A DNA stretch of 64,000 nt from Kingdonia uniflora (Eukaryota > Streptophyta > Magnoliopsida > Ranunculales > Circaeasteraceae). The stretch lies in contig JACGCM010002114.1 in the NCBI GenBank assembly GCA_014058105.1, positions 744,001 through 808,000 of the forward strand, given 5' to 3'. A model generated the notes under the pieces. That model had not been told where the DNA came from and did no database searches. It saw only the letters and a list, made by a program, of their open reading frames with translations. Numbering within the stretch: the first letter of the stretch is position 1; each line of letters opens with the position of its first letter. Made by a program: the position numbers and the translations under genes. Shown piece by piece: positions 34,861 through 46,980 of the stretch.

Positions 34861-36615
34861 TACTTTATTAGTATTCCATACTCCTTTTTGAGTCTTATTT
34901 GATACTGGTGCATCACATTCTTTTATTTCATACATCAGCATGTGTTCCTTAGGATTAGAGCCTGATACTTTAGAGACTCAGTTGACTGTGATTACTCCTT
35001 TAGGTAGTTCAGCCTCCCTTAACCTCGTTTGTAGGGATTGTCCCGTTGTCGCTTGTGATTTTGTTTTACCTGCAGATTTGATTGTTTGACCTATTAAAGA
35101 GTTTGGCATAATCCTCAGTATGGATTGGTTATCTACCTACCATGCCAGAGTTGATTGTTACGAACGATCAGTTACTTTCTATAGACCAAACCAGGAGTAG
35201 CTTCAGTTTAAGGGTTCGGGTCTTTTAGATTTACTTTGTTCGATGTTAGCGTTTCTCCAGACTGAACCAGTTGAGATATTTGTCGAGCAACTTCCTGTAG
35301 TCTCCGAGTTTCAGGATGTATTCCAAGAGATGCCAGGATTGTTGTCGACGAGAGATGTTGACTTTGGTATAGACGTCGTGCCTGGGACAGAACCAATTTC
35401 TCATACAGCGTATCGTATGGCTCTTGTTGAGCAGAAAGAGCTCAAGGACCAGGTTCAAGATTTATCATAACAGGGTTTTATTTGTCCAAGTATTTTGCCT
35501 TGGGGTGCGTCTGTACTTTTTGTGAAAAAGAAGGATGGTTCGATGCGGTTGTGTATTGATTATCGGTAGTTGAACAAGGTGACAATCAAAAATAGGTATT
35601 TGATGCCTAGGATTGATGACCTATTTGACCAGTTGAGGGGAGCCCAGTATTTCTCCAAAATTGATCTAAGGTCTGGTTATTACCAACTTTGAGTAAAGGA
35701 TGGGGACATTCCCAAGACTGCTTTTCGGATAAGATATGGCCACTATGAGTTTGTAGTTATGTCGCTCGAATTGACTAACGCTCCTGCGGTGTTTATATAT
35801 TTGATGAACCGGGTTTTCAAACCATATTTGGATCAATTTATCATCATTTTTGTAGATGACATCCTGATCTACTCGCGGTTGAAGAAGGAACATGCATAGC
35901 ATTTGCAGATTGTCTTACAGATACTTAAAGAACATAAGCTTTATGTTAAGCCCAAAAAGTGTGATTTATGGAGGGAGGAGGTCAAGTTTTTGGGTCATGT
36001 TGTATCACGAGAGGGTGTATCTGTAGATCCTTCAAAGGTTGAGGCTGTGTTAGATTGGCAGAGGCCTAGTACTGTTACTGAGATTTACAGTTTTCTTGGT
36101 CTAGCGGGTTACTATCACAGGTTTATAAAGGACTTCTCGCAGATTTCCGCGCCATTGACTCGTTTGACTAGGAAGGAAGTCAAGTTTGTTTGGGATGACA
36201 AATGTGAGCATGCGTTCGCAGATTTAAAGACTAGACTTACTACGGCACCGGTTCTTACTCTTCCTTCCGAGGGAAAAACATTTGTGGTTTATACCGATGC
36301 TTTATTGGGTGGTCTGGGAGGAATGTTGATGCAAAATGAGAAGGTGGTTTCTTACGCTTCTAGGCAACTTAAGATTTATGAGAAGAATTATATGACACAT
36401 GATCTGGAGCTAGCCGCGATTGTTTATGTTCTGAAGATTTGGAGACCCTACCTTTATGGTGAGAAATTCTAGCTTTTCTTAGATCATAAGCGCTTGAAGT
36501 ATTTATTCACGCAGTCAGAGTTGAACATGAGACAACGTCGATGGATGGATTTTTTGAAGGACTGTGAGTACGATTTGTAGTATCATCCGGGTAAAGGCAA
36601 TGTTGTGGCGATGCC
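34861..36615 (+). pseudogene. Protease, RT and RNase H of element A
   Basis: Protease VLFDTGASHSFI right after a TGA at about 34888 (Arg expected), then GIILSMDWLSTYHARV. RT: AYRMALVEQKELKD, stop at about 35468, [20 protein letters not shown] with TAG in place of Gln, [11 protein letters not shown] then TGA, and the box [11 protein letters not shown]. The frame is open at 35903-36472 (KFLGHVVSREGVSVDPSKV, SFLGLAGYYHRFIKDF) into RNase H (FVVYTDALLGGLGGML, YMTHDLELAAIVYVLKIW). It is stopped by TAG at 36470, another TAG near 36578, and a frame change near 36610. Confidence 0.85.
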
Positions 36616-38167
36616 TTGAGTCTCAAGTCACGTGGCATTATGGTGAGTATGATGGTTAGAGAGTGGCAGATGCTTGAGACGCTCTCTGAGTTTGGGTTGC
36701 AGTTTAGTTCTGAGTCCTCAGATTATTTTCTGCTTAATGTTGTTGTTCAATCTTCATTGATTAGTCGGATTGTTCAGGCTCAACAGCAGAATATCAAGTT
36801 GCAATCCTGGAGTGTAGATAATAGTTTACCATATTGGGTTGTTGGTTCAGATGGTAGTATTCATTTTCGTAGGTGGTTGTGTGTTCCGGACGTAGCAGAG
36901 TTGAAACGTGAAGTTCTGGACGAGGCGCATCGTACTAGATTTACTATTCATCTCGGGGCTACAAAGATGTATCATGACTTGCGTAGACACTATTGGTGGA
37001 ATAATATGAAGCGGGAGATTGCTGATTATGTTTCTAGGTGTTTGACTTGTCGGCAGGTGAAAGCCGAGCATCAAAGCTGGCTGGGCCGCTTCAGCCTTTA
37101 CCTATTGCAGAGTAGAAATGGGAGCATATTTCTATGGATTTCGTTAGCGGTTTACCCAAAGCTCGGAGTGGTTTTGATTCTATTTGGGTAATCGTTGATC
37201 GATTTACTAAATCTGTACATTTCCTTCCCGTTCGCACTACTGCATCTATGGATAACTTATCGAGGTTGTATATCTATGAGGTGGCAAAGTTACAGGGAGG
37301 TTCTGGAAGAGTTTCCAGGAAGCTTTGGGCACGTCTTTGGATTACAGTACCACATTTCATCCACAGACAAATGGACGGACCGAGAGAGTAAACAAGATCA
37401 TGGAAGACATGTTATGAGCTTTCGTGATGGACTTTAAGGGGAGTTGGGTTGACCATTTACCTTTGATAGAGTTCACTTACAATAACAGTTTCCAGTCGAG
37501 TATTGGTATGGCACCATTTGAGGCATTGTATGGTCGACTGTGTCATTCTCCCACATGCTGGGCAGAGGTTGGAGAGAGGAGTTTGCTTGGGCAAGAGATA
37601 GTTCAGCAGACGACTGACAGTATTAGAGTTATTTGTGACCGGTTGCATATAACACAGAGCCGATAGAAGAGCTATACAGACACCCGTCGAAGGCCGTTGG
37701 AGTTCGCGGTCGGAGATCATGTTTTTCTGAAGGTTTTACCTACGAAAGGGGTAATGCGCCTTAGCAAGAATGGTAAGTTGGCACCTAGGTTTGTGGGGCC
37801 ATTTCAGATCTTGAGCAGGGTTGGGGCAGTCGCTTATCGCTTAGCACTACCGCCACAGATGGACCGGGACCATAATGTATTTTACATATCGATGTTATGT
37901 AAGTATGAGAGAGATTCATCCCATGTGATTGATTGGCATCCGCTGGAGATTAGAGAGGATGTTTCGTATGAGGAGCAACCTATAGCAATTGTGGATCGTA
38001 AGGATTATGTGCTTCGGACTAAGACCATTTCGTTGGTTAAGGTTCAGTGGAGCAATCACGGTAGTGATAAGGCTTCATGGGAGCGCGAAGAGGATATTTG
38101 CGAGCGTTATCCTTCTCTTTTTACTGAGTCAGGTACGCCAAATTTCGAAGACGAAATTTCTTTTTAG
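36616..38167 (+). pseudogene. Integrase and degenerate chromodomain of element A
   Basis: HHCC region (HRTRFTIHLGATKMYHDL, RCLTCRQVKAEH), frameshift near 37080, first Asp in MDFVSGLPKARSGFDS. Then an apparent short in-frame-breaking deletion near 37297 removes the stretch with the second catalytic Asp. The Glu region HPQTDGQ is readable in another frame at about 37360. 37424-37666 and 37697-38167 cover SSIGMAPFEALYGR, the LAPRFVGPFQILSRVG module and a chromodomain-like end (LVKVQWSNHGSDKASWERE), the Tekay-type group. Ends next to the PPT. Confidence 0.82.
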
Positions 38168-38177
38168 AAGGGAAGAA
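38166..38177 (+). promoter_or_regulatory. Polypurine tract of element A
   Basis: agaagggaagaa directly upstream of the 3' LTR start tgtagcgcc. Confidence 0.8.
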
Positions 38178-40453
38178 TGTAGCGCCCCGCTTTTATTTTA
38201 TTTTCTCCTTTGTGTTTCACAGTTGCTTTTTACTTAACTTTCTCTAGGGTGTACCATAGTATGTGTTTGAGCTTTTGAATTTGTGGGAAACTTTGTCAAA
38301 ACCCACCACCGATTTCTCCCTAATTCTTATCCATCCATCCCTCTTTCTCCTCCATAAAATCTTTAGCCATTAGAGACTCTTAGAGTAAGAAGTGATTACC
38401 ATAAACTCGTTTACATTCAAGCTCTCTTTTGTGCCTATTTTTGGAGTGGGTTGGCTTTTAATTTTGTTGAGCATTGCAAGTTGTTCCTCGCTCCTCGATT
38501 TGTACCAAATCCCTAATCAAGGCAAGTACCATTATTTAAGGTCATTGTATGATTACTGTGAATTATGACAGTAGGGCTTTATAAACATGAATTCTTGGTC
38601 GTAGTTAGGAGGTACTGATTGATGCTTATCATACTAACCGTAGCAAATTTATTAGCAAAATTGATTATCATTGTTAAGAATGATCTCGATCATAATAGAT
38701 TAGATGCTCTTGTACAATTGTATATAATAAGGACATGAGAAAATCTTAGGTTAGTAATGCAGATTGTAGACTATGTTATTATAGTATCATTAAAGGAGGC
38801 AAATCATGTTTTGGATGGTTGCTGTTGGTTTGTATTGGTATATCTTTTTATAAACTAAATGCACCTCTATTAAGTTGTAAATCACAAGTATATCCCAACC
38901 CTTTATAGTTGCATATTAATGATTAATTAGAAGGAACAAGACTTGGTACCATGATTAATATACTGGTCAGACCGTTAATCAAGTTGATAGAAGTGCATGT
39001 TTAGCGATTACTAGATTATAAATAAATGTCTACCGTGAGATGATATTAGTTTCAATCATATGACTATTATGTGCACCTTTTTGGGAGTTGTTGCGTTGTT
39101 ATAGTTATGTTAGTAAGTATTGTATTGAAAACTACTATAAGAGAGAATTATTGTACTATTAATACATCATGGTAAGTAAGGTGACATTTCATTTATATAC
39201 ATATTAAATTGGCAGGTCACTTAACATTTCATGGCTTAACTTAGCTACGATTATAGGACTTTAAGTGATATAACCCTTATTAAATTAAGGTAGAAAGATC
39301 ATTGGTAGTCAGAGTATAAAATTAGCGACTGAGACCCCACTCCTATATATGTGAGGGTAAAAAGTCATTGAACATAAGATTGCCAATCATATGATATAGT
39401 CTCATTGCTTATAGGGCAAGGATAGATAGGTTATTTTGATTGAGTGTCAGTCTCTTAAATCATTCATGCATAGGATAACTTAGAGTCGTGTACACAGTAG
39501 GGCTATGATGTCGGGGTTCTTAGGTTTGATTTCTTAAACTAAAGATTTGGTGACTGTTTATCAGTGTTCCAGGGTTGCAAGCCTCTAAAACTCTTCCCCG
39601 GTTACATATCGGCTTTGATATTCTTTGTGAATACTTTCCGTGGGCATAGATCCCTAAAAGTGAAAATAAATCAGGCTTTAGACCTGCAGGTTGAAACTCC
39701 TTGAACACCTTGATCTGGTGATTTCCCCGCTAATTCCTGGCTCACCAAAAAGGAATCCTCCAATCCCTAGCTCGACACTAAGCGATACGCTTCTGCTGAG
39801 GATAGAAGGGTAAGAGAATGTGGTCCTACTGAATTAAAAGTGACCCTGTACATCATCTGTTAGTTATCCCCCACACCTAATAATACTCTATAACTACTTT
39901 ATAATACCGGTTGGCGCCGACACTTAAAAATAACATTAATAATTGATCCTCATTTCCTTAAAGCATTGCACCATTTATATATATTTATAGGATATTATAT
40001 CACACTAGTACTTTTGTATAATAGATTGGTCTGTCATATTCAGTGACCGGTAATAATTATGCTTGCTGACGTCCTGCGCGCTATATTTTTTCGCAGGAGG
40101 TCAAGTACGGTTGGATTTTGCTTAGTGAGGCTTGGTTGATCATTTTCGGGATTCTTTGGAGTTTTATTGGATCGTAGAGCTATCGTATGGTATTTATGAT
40201 ATTTATTTCATATTTCATTGTCATAGTCTTACTCTCATTTTTAGAGTTAGTTGAGAATTTTATTCACTTTATTCATTCTATTCTTTTTAATATAATTGAG
40301 TTATTTTCCGCTGCGTTTCTTTGGTAGGTAGATGTAGTTATTTCTTTAGAAATATAATACATCTGTGGGGTTTCATCTCTGGGATGCCTGACTTGTTATA
40401 CTTTAGAATTTTTTTTATGATTTTTATCAGAAAGTAGATTTTGGGGCGTGACA
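38178..40453 (+). repeat. 3' LTR of element A
   Basis: Begins tgtagcgccccgctttt and ends ttttggggcgtgaca, 2276 bp, followed by TSD ttact. Homologous to the split 5' LTR and to the solo LTR at 6198-8536 (opposite strand). It contains no gene. Confidence 0.93.
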
Positions 40454-42480
40454 TTACTGAAAGGGCACAAAGTATGAAATGTTTCATTGAGTTGTCAAAG
40501 TAGTTTTGGGTGGATTCGATAGTTTCAACGGTTGATATAAAGCTTTGGTCTGCATTGGATCTTGGACTATTAGAAGAGATCAGTTGGACGAAAAAGATGG
40601 TAATCATTTATACTTCTTTTATCTATTCTAGTTGTAGATCATTACTAGATTATATGTCTAGTTTGTGCATGTTCATTGGATATGTTTGTGATAATTTTTG
40701 TGACCGATCTTGTGATGCTAAGAATTGGAAAATTATCCAATTTATTGATGTGATATCTAATGATGATGTATTATACAAAGACATGAATAAGTAGACTAAA
40801 AAAGTGGATTTATCGGGGTCATGTGAGTATCTAAAAATCTCTACAAAGATGGTGTTGGAACATTGGTTCAAAAGGTCCAACGAGAAATGCATACTCATCT
40901 GATTGTTATGAAAAGAAGAACCAAGGTTTCGAGACCTACGGCCCATTATCATTACTCCCGACATTGTTTGTGGCTAACCGATATTGATGATAACTACAAG
41001 GTCGCTTTACAAGGTGAGGTCATCGGTAAGTGGGAGCTTGACATGAATAATGATAAGATGGGATCTCAATCATCATATGGAGTATGGGATGTAATCCTGT
41101 TACCGATGGTAAAATCTTTACTTCACAAGTTGGTTTACAAGTTAAACGAGAACAAGTTTTTTCAAGATGGAATTTTTGGAAAAGTACTTTCAAGAATAAA
41201 CGAGTGTTTATGTCAAGATGTTTTGGTTCGCCGGTTATGAAGTTAGTTGTATTGTGGTGGCTTTGGTTTTTAAATTGAGCGATTCTTAATATCAAATGAA
41301 AAATTCTTCATGATTAATCTTATTGAAGATGGGTATGTAAGTCGGCTACATGGATTCATAATTACCTGGTGGAGTTGTATTATGGAGACTCATACATGAA
41401 AGCTCATATGCATGTTCAAGAAATACACTGAAACGATGGGGCTCGATGTTAGATATGTTTATATCATTAGTAGGTTTAAAAAACACCACAAAAACCATTA
41501 CTGATGTTATATGTTTTTTGAAAACTCATGGATTGACCGTTCTTAGAGTATGGATGATATGCTAGTTGCATATGCAAGTTATAGTATAGGTAAGATTGAA
41601 GAGCCGTGGGAACAGCTATCTCAATAAAGGGTTAGACCGATGGCCAATCCATGGCATATGGTATACTATAAATAGGAAGAACATAAAGTTGAAGTTGTTA
41701 TTAATATGATAGATTGAGACTGGTTGGAGTGTGATTTGGTAGTACACCATTTGTTGTTTACTTCGGGCTTAAAATACGTGTTTGTTTGGCTACGGAATGT
41801 AGTATGTCTAACTCATTTGATGATTTGATTTCTAATATAAGTCATCGTATACTTGAGACCGGAGATTTCCCATGAAGTAAGAGATATAATACGTGGAACA
41901 TAAATATTATGTATTCGAAGAAGACTCGGTCATAGCTCATAGCTAAGGAGTTATTCTAGTTCGGCTTGCAGGTTTGTGTATACTTGTAATGGCGAAATAC
42001 GTTAGTGATATGGAAAGGGCTATAGTTTTGTGGTGTAATACCGAAGCTACTTGGGTATCGAGATGACAATGATTAATTACATCATTGATTGCAAAGGTAT
42101 AAGTACGGTGCGGCTTTGAAAGTTTGTAAGGGGATGTTCTTGATTTTTTTTTATGAAAAATATTTAAAAACATTATCACATTATTTTGTATGGTACGGTA
42201 GCTTTTGGCGTGAAGAGTTTGGTTTGACACGACTATAAATGTCACTACTTTGAAATTACGGGAACCTCATATTTCAAATTTTAAGTGAAAGTTTTGCTAA
42301 AGATTGTAAAATTTTGTAAGTGGGTCTTCATCGTTGAAGGTTCGGGTAGCGTGGGCAATTCATTATTAAGATCTAAAGATAGGTTATGGTAAATTTGATT
42401 TCAAGTGAGAGATTATTATGTAATAAATTTTGATTTGGTGGTCGTGGAAGTTCATTATGTTCGTGGGACGAACGAAGGTA
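40454..42480. other. Right half of the target interrupted by element A
   Basis: Decayed sequence with protein-like plus-strand runs, e.g. MKCFIELSK, then DSIVSTVDIKLWSALDLG (40510-40794), and CNPVTDGKIFTSQVGLQV with a KREQVFSRWNFWK stretch (41084-41278). The two sides of element A may once have been one ORF, but I do not recognise a family. No RNA gene or repeat seen. Confidence 0.45.
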
Positions 42481-43050
42481 AAGACAAAGGTGAAAAAGTC
42501 ATTCCGATGATTTTTTAGTATTTTTGTTTGAACATGACTTTAGTCTTTTTGAACAGAAGAGGCTAAGACCTCTCTACTCGAATAAAATTTTGTCCTTATT
42601 CAAATAGAGGTCTTAAACATATATCTGTTCAAATAGACTTTAGTCTTTGTTTGAACAGACCTTGTAACATTTTTAAGATTTTTTTATGATTGTATGCTTG
42701 CCTCCTAATTTGTACTTTGATCCCTAACTCATATAATGTCCTCCCAAGTAAATAAGGGGCACTTATAATATTTCTTAGGTGTTGATTATAACCTAATATG
42801 AGTTTAATCCTAGTGTGAAAGTTATGGTTTGAGAGACTCCATTAAAGCTTTGAGAAAGCTTGAGTGATTGTAACCTTTGATCATTTATTAGTGGATTGTT
42901 TGCGTGGGGAGTGTTTTTTAACCAAAAGAGTTTTCCACTTCCTTCCTCCGAGTAAATCGTTGTGTTTGATTTTGTTTAATTTATCAATTAACATTTTTGT
43001 GTATCGTTCATGGGTAAGGGATTAGGATTAGCTACCCTAATTCCTAACAT
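42480..43050 (+). repeat. LTR-like remnant with TTCGAA/TTCAAA motifs
   Basis: 42530-42660 holds six or so TTGAACAG/TTCGAATA/TTCAAATAG motifs like those in the LTR of D and E. 42700-43048 reads like a transcribed leader (…gtgtatcgttcatgggtaaggg…taattcctaaca). The boundaries are not defined, and no internal region is attached. It is probably a solo or truncated LTR of an unidentified element. Confidence 0.4.
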
Positions 43051-44099
43051 CACCAGCTTCATGTTCTTAGGTAATTAGTTTACTTGCTATAGCCACAGTT
43101 TGTACCAGAATCAGTGAAAGAGAGGAAGTCTTCATGTCACAGTCGCACGTACAAAACTTGATCTCAGCACACTGAATCAGCCTGGTCACATTTCAGAGGT
43201 CTTTGTGTTTCTTTCTTTTCAAGTGTCTTGATTCTTACGTAGATTTTCCTTTATTTGAAGTATATTTGCCGTTTGGAGTCCTTACTCAGGTTAGATTTAA
43301 AGTTTTCTTTGCTTTACGAAATTCCTAAGTGATTTTATTGTTTATTAAGTTTCTCATATTACAGTCTTTGTGTTTACTTGGATTATCATGAATATGAAGT
43401 ACAATTTTATAACATGATGTAAATGAATATATGCTATTCTTCTGTATAGCATCTAAGTTTTTCTTTAATCCCCAAATGGGAACGTCAAATTTTCAGACGA
43501 AGAATACCGACTATTTTTTAAAATACGATAACCGAGGATAATCATTTATCTCATGAAAACTACCTAGACTATGACAAAATATCTGAACTGTGTACATAGT
43601 TTTATACATAGGCACAGTGACTCTGTTAGACAAGATCTTGAAACCCACATAATTTTAGGCTGAAATTTCCCAAATAATTGCCCACTATATCCAAATTGAC
43701 AATAGTCCGTACCACTTTCCATAAATGACAAAGTGAAATGATTTCTCCTTTTTGCCCCCTACTAATACCTTTATTTACATAGAAAGCCAGTATGTCACCA
43801 CTGCAGGTTGTAGGCAGTCGCAGGTGTAGCAGTAGATTGTCGCCAGTACCAGTCACATCAACTCAAATAAAGATAATTAATTTAATCTTTGCCTTTAATA
43901 TATCCACGAGATACAAATAAACTATAAACTTAGCAGTTGCCTTTACTTCTTTTCTACTATCCATTAGGGTATTCTTTATTCCATAGAAAATAATCCAAGA
44001 GAACCATCATTTTCTCATGGAAACGCTAATCAAACACACTCTTAATGAATGAAAACCATCTCCGTAAGTCGTAGAAAAATAAAGAACAAATATGGTCCT
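43051..44099. other. Intergenic sequence without recognised features
   Basis: About 1 kb, AT-rich. Short open frames on both strands do not resemble known proteins. No repeat or RNA gene seen. Confidence 0.5.
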
Positions 44100-44238
44100 A
44101 AATAGGGAAATGTGAGGATATGAGGAAGGAAATGGGAGGGAAAGAGAAAGAGAAAAAAATATAGGCACAAATGATATTTTTTTGAGCATAAATAATAACT
44201 ATTTCTAGCACAAATTATAATATTTTGGGCACAAATGA
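44100..44238. repeat. Diverged tandem repeat, left part (split by element E)
   Basis: Contains the gagggaaagagaaagag purine tract, repeats of agcacaaat/gggcacaaatga and ends in aatga, the TSD of E. Same unit type as 50582-51960. Confidence 0.6.
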
Positions 44239-44847
44239 GAATCCACAATCGAATTGAGATTAACCTAATTTGAAGAAATAAATGTGAAGAATAAATAATT
44301 GGGGAGAGAATTTCTCTTTTAGATCTTCAATTGCTCAATTACTTTATTTCAATTAAATTCCTCTCAAACCCCAAGTCTATCTTATAAAAACTTGGATTCT
44401 TTCTCTTTGCCTAGCCTTGCCCTTTAATGGAGGTTACAAATTAGAACTAAAATGCCCTTTAAAATACCTAGAATAAAAAGGGAACACGATAGTCGTTCAA
44501 ACGAACCAATGGGCCATTTAAACAATTGGCTCAATTAAGCCTCAAAATAGCCTCAGCGTTAATTGGTCTTCCGGATCTTCATGTCGTTCGAACGACTCAA
44601 AATGTCGTTCGAACGACTTGCTTATTTTTGCCTAAAAGTAGACACAGCCTAAATTAGACTTCTGGGATCTCCAGGTCGTTCGAACAACTCCAAATATCAT
44701 TTGAACGACTGGATTATTTTTGCCTAAAAATAGCCTCAGCACAAATTTGGCTTATTTCCTCTCATATCTTGTTCGAACGGCTCCAAGGCTTGTTTGAATA
44801 AATTTGCATCTTTTGAAGGGTTTCAATCTTCATATCCTTCTAGATCA
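44239..44847 (-). repeat. 3' LTR of element E with palindromic motif array
   Basis: Minus strand starts tgatct and ends ...attgtggattc (no canonical CA end). It holds three diverged tandem units (about 85-95 bp), each with gtcgttcgaacgac-type palindromes and a ttatttttgcctaaaaatag block (44490-44800). Similar to 49987-50581. Confidence 0.85.
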
Positions 44848-44860
44848 TGGCTCTCCCCTT
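44848..44860 (-). promoter_or_regulatory. Polypurine tract of element E
   Basis: Minus strand aaggggagagcca directly before the LTR start. Confidence 0.65.
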
Positions 44861-46130
44861 GAGGAGCCTTGAGCTCATGCTCAAGATAAAACTGGAGATG
44901 TGGGAATGTAGCCGTGCCCATTTCTCTGTTGTACCACTTCGACTTGCTAGGTCATTGACCTTTCCTCCCAACTCAGAATGGCTCGATACTCCCCTATCTT
45001 GTAGCATGAATTTTTCTCTCTAGAATACTATCCTCCTACAATGGATCTTCTCTTTTCATCCATAAGTCATCAACTAATAGTAAGCTAGTGTCGATTGTAG
45101 AGTCTTCATCTAAAGGAGACGGCTAAAATAGTTTTAAATGCTCAACATTAATCACCGAATACATCTTCATGAAAGGTGGCAAGTCCAATTAGAATGCGTT
45201 GTTTCAAATCTTCTTGAGTATCATAAATGGACCATAACCGATAGGTTTGAGTTTCTTACCTTTCCCCTTTAGTCATTCCTTACCTAAATGCAACCAAACT
45301 AGATCGACCTCTTGAAAAGTACACTCAACCCGATGCTTGTCGCGTCGAGCCTTATACTTTGCTTGAGTCTTCGTCAATTGTACTTCAACTGTCTCATGAA
45401 CCTTGATTATCCTCTTAATGAAACGTTGAGCCTTAACTTGTTTAACTTTCTCCTTCCCTGATATTGTCTTGTCGCCAAGACTAAAAGCCAAATGAAAAGG
45501 GTTTTGAGGCAAGTACCCCAAACAAACTTCAAATGGAGACTTCAAAGTGGAACCATGAATCGCCCAATTAAACCGAAGCTAAAGATATGGTAAACTCTCA
45601 TCCTAAGTTTTAGGATACTTATAATGGAATCCCCGTAGTAAATGAACCAAAGTGCGATTAACTACCTCTATTTGCCCGTCAGTCTACGGATGAAAAGCGA
45701 TACTTTTCTTCAACTTAGTATCCATTATCTCCAATAAAGATCTCTAGAAATGCCCCAAAAAGTAGTTATCTTTATCAAAAATAATAGAAGAATGGAGCCC
45801 GAAATACCTCCAGACGTCTCTAAAAAATAATTACGCTACTCCTTCCCCGGTGACCATCTTCTGGCCTGGAATAAGAACAATCATCTTGCTAAATCGATTC
45901 ACCACCATAAACAAATAGTCATTCTTACACTTGTTCATGGGAAATCACCCATAAAATTCATCAAAATGTTCTCCCAAGGTCGGCTAGGAACTAGTAATAA
46001 TAAGTACAGTCCTAACTTATGACTGAAAGGCTTCGATGTATTGCATAAAACGCAACCACGAACTGCACGAGCAACATCCACCTGCATCTTCAGCCAATAG
46101 ACATAATGCCGCAAATTCAAAAGAATCTTC
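44861..46130 (-). pseudogene. Integrase remnants of element E
   Basis: 45935-46120: zinc-binding half and core start (VARAVRGCVLCNTSKP, then RPWENILMNFMGDFP). 45273-45545: C-terminal part (MKSPFEVCLGYLPQNPF, KARRDKHRVECTF, VDLVWLHLGKE). Between them lie stop- and frameshift-ridden remains of the catalytic core. 44861-45270 is mostly stop-filled 3' sequence with a faint match to the end of integrase. Confidence 0.75.
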
Positions 46131-46980
46131 TAAATGCTAAAATGACCAGCCACCCGAGAATAATATGCCTCTCTAATCCAATGCAAATGATCTATATCCT
46201 CTGGAATACATAATATACTGCTCTTCTAAATCAAACCATCCTTCAATAAATACTTACATGTCTGGCCTTGCAGTAACCTTTGGTAAATTACACTGAGCTC
46301 TTTATCAATGTCGTACCCTGCAGCATATTCAGAAAGAACAATAGGCTGTATCTGCATAACTACCAACAAAGCAGAAATAGTTGGTAATGAGGCTCGAGAT
46401 AACATATCAACCATTTTGATGTCTACTCCTTTCTTATACTTAATCATCAAGGTAAACTGTTGTAGGTTTGACATCCACTTCATATGGTGAGCTTGTTGTA
46501 GCTTGGACTGCATAGATAAAAACTGTAATAGTTTGTGATCGGAATGTACCACAACCTCCTTCCCTAATAAGTAACTTTACCAATGCTTCACTGTTTAATA
46601 CAATGCATATAAGTCCTTATTGTAGGTAGGATAGTTGCATACTGCTTCTGTAAATATTTTAGAATGGTAGGCAACCGGCTTCCAATCCTATAATAGAATT
46701 GCCCCTAATGCATCATTTGATGCATCTATTTTAACCTCAAAAGGCTGCTGTAAATTGAGAAACACTAACACTGGTGCATCTATAATCTTGCATTTTAATA
46801 ACAAAAAAGTCTTCTCATGGTGATCTTCCCACACAAACTTTACACCAGCTTTTGTCAAGGAATACAACGGTGCAGTTATTTATGAAAAATGCTGAAAAAA
46901 CTTTCGTAAATACTGACAATAACCCATAAAACTTCTTACTTCCGTCACTGTACGGGGTCTAGGCCAATCAGTAATGACCG
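46131..46980 (-). pseudogene. RNase H remnants of element E
   Basis: 46226-46552 reads HSDHKLLQFLSMQSKLQQ, MKWMSNLQQFTLMIKYKKG and VDMLSRA, the connection from RNase H to integrase. Upstream, 46600-46980 holds broken YALKQWQ- and EASDDALG-type fragments. Not functional. Confidence 0.7.

Larger units (their letters stand above)
15081..40453 (+). mobile_element. Tekay/Del-like Ty3/gypsy element A (host of the nest)
   Basis: Identical 5-bp TSDs ttact flank it (15076-15080 and 40454-40458). 5' LTR: 15081-15756 plus 31571-33505, split by element B. Internal region 33506-38177 holds PBS, gag, protease, RT, RNase H, integrase and a degenerate chromodomain. The 3' LTR is 38178-40453. With B and the SINE-like insert removed it would be about 9.3 kb. 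All coding parts are riddled with TAG/TGA stops. Confidence 0.93.

Noticed and set aside
44007..44248. Hydrophobic minus-strand ORFs (also 50943-51167, 51634-51891)
   Set aside because: They arise from purine-rich tandem repeat units read in reverse (Leu/Phe/Ser/Pro-rich) and recur with the repeat.
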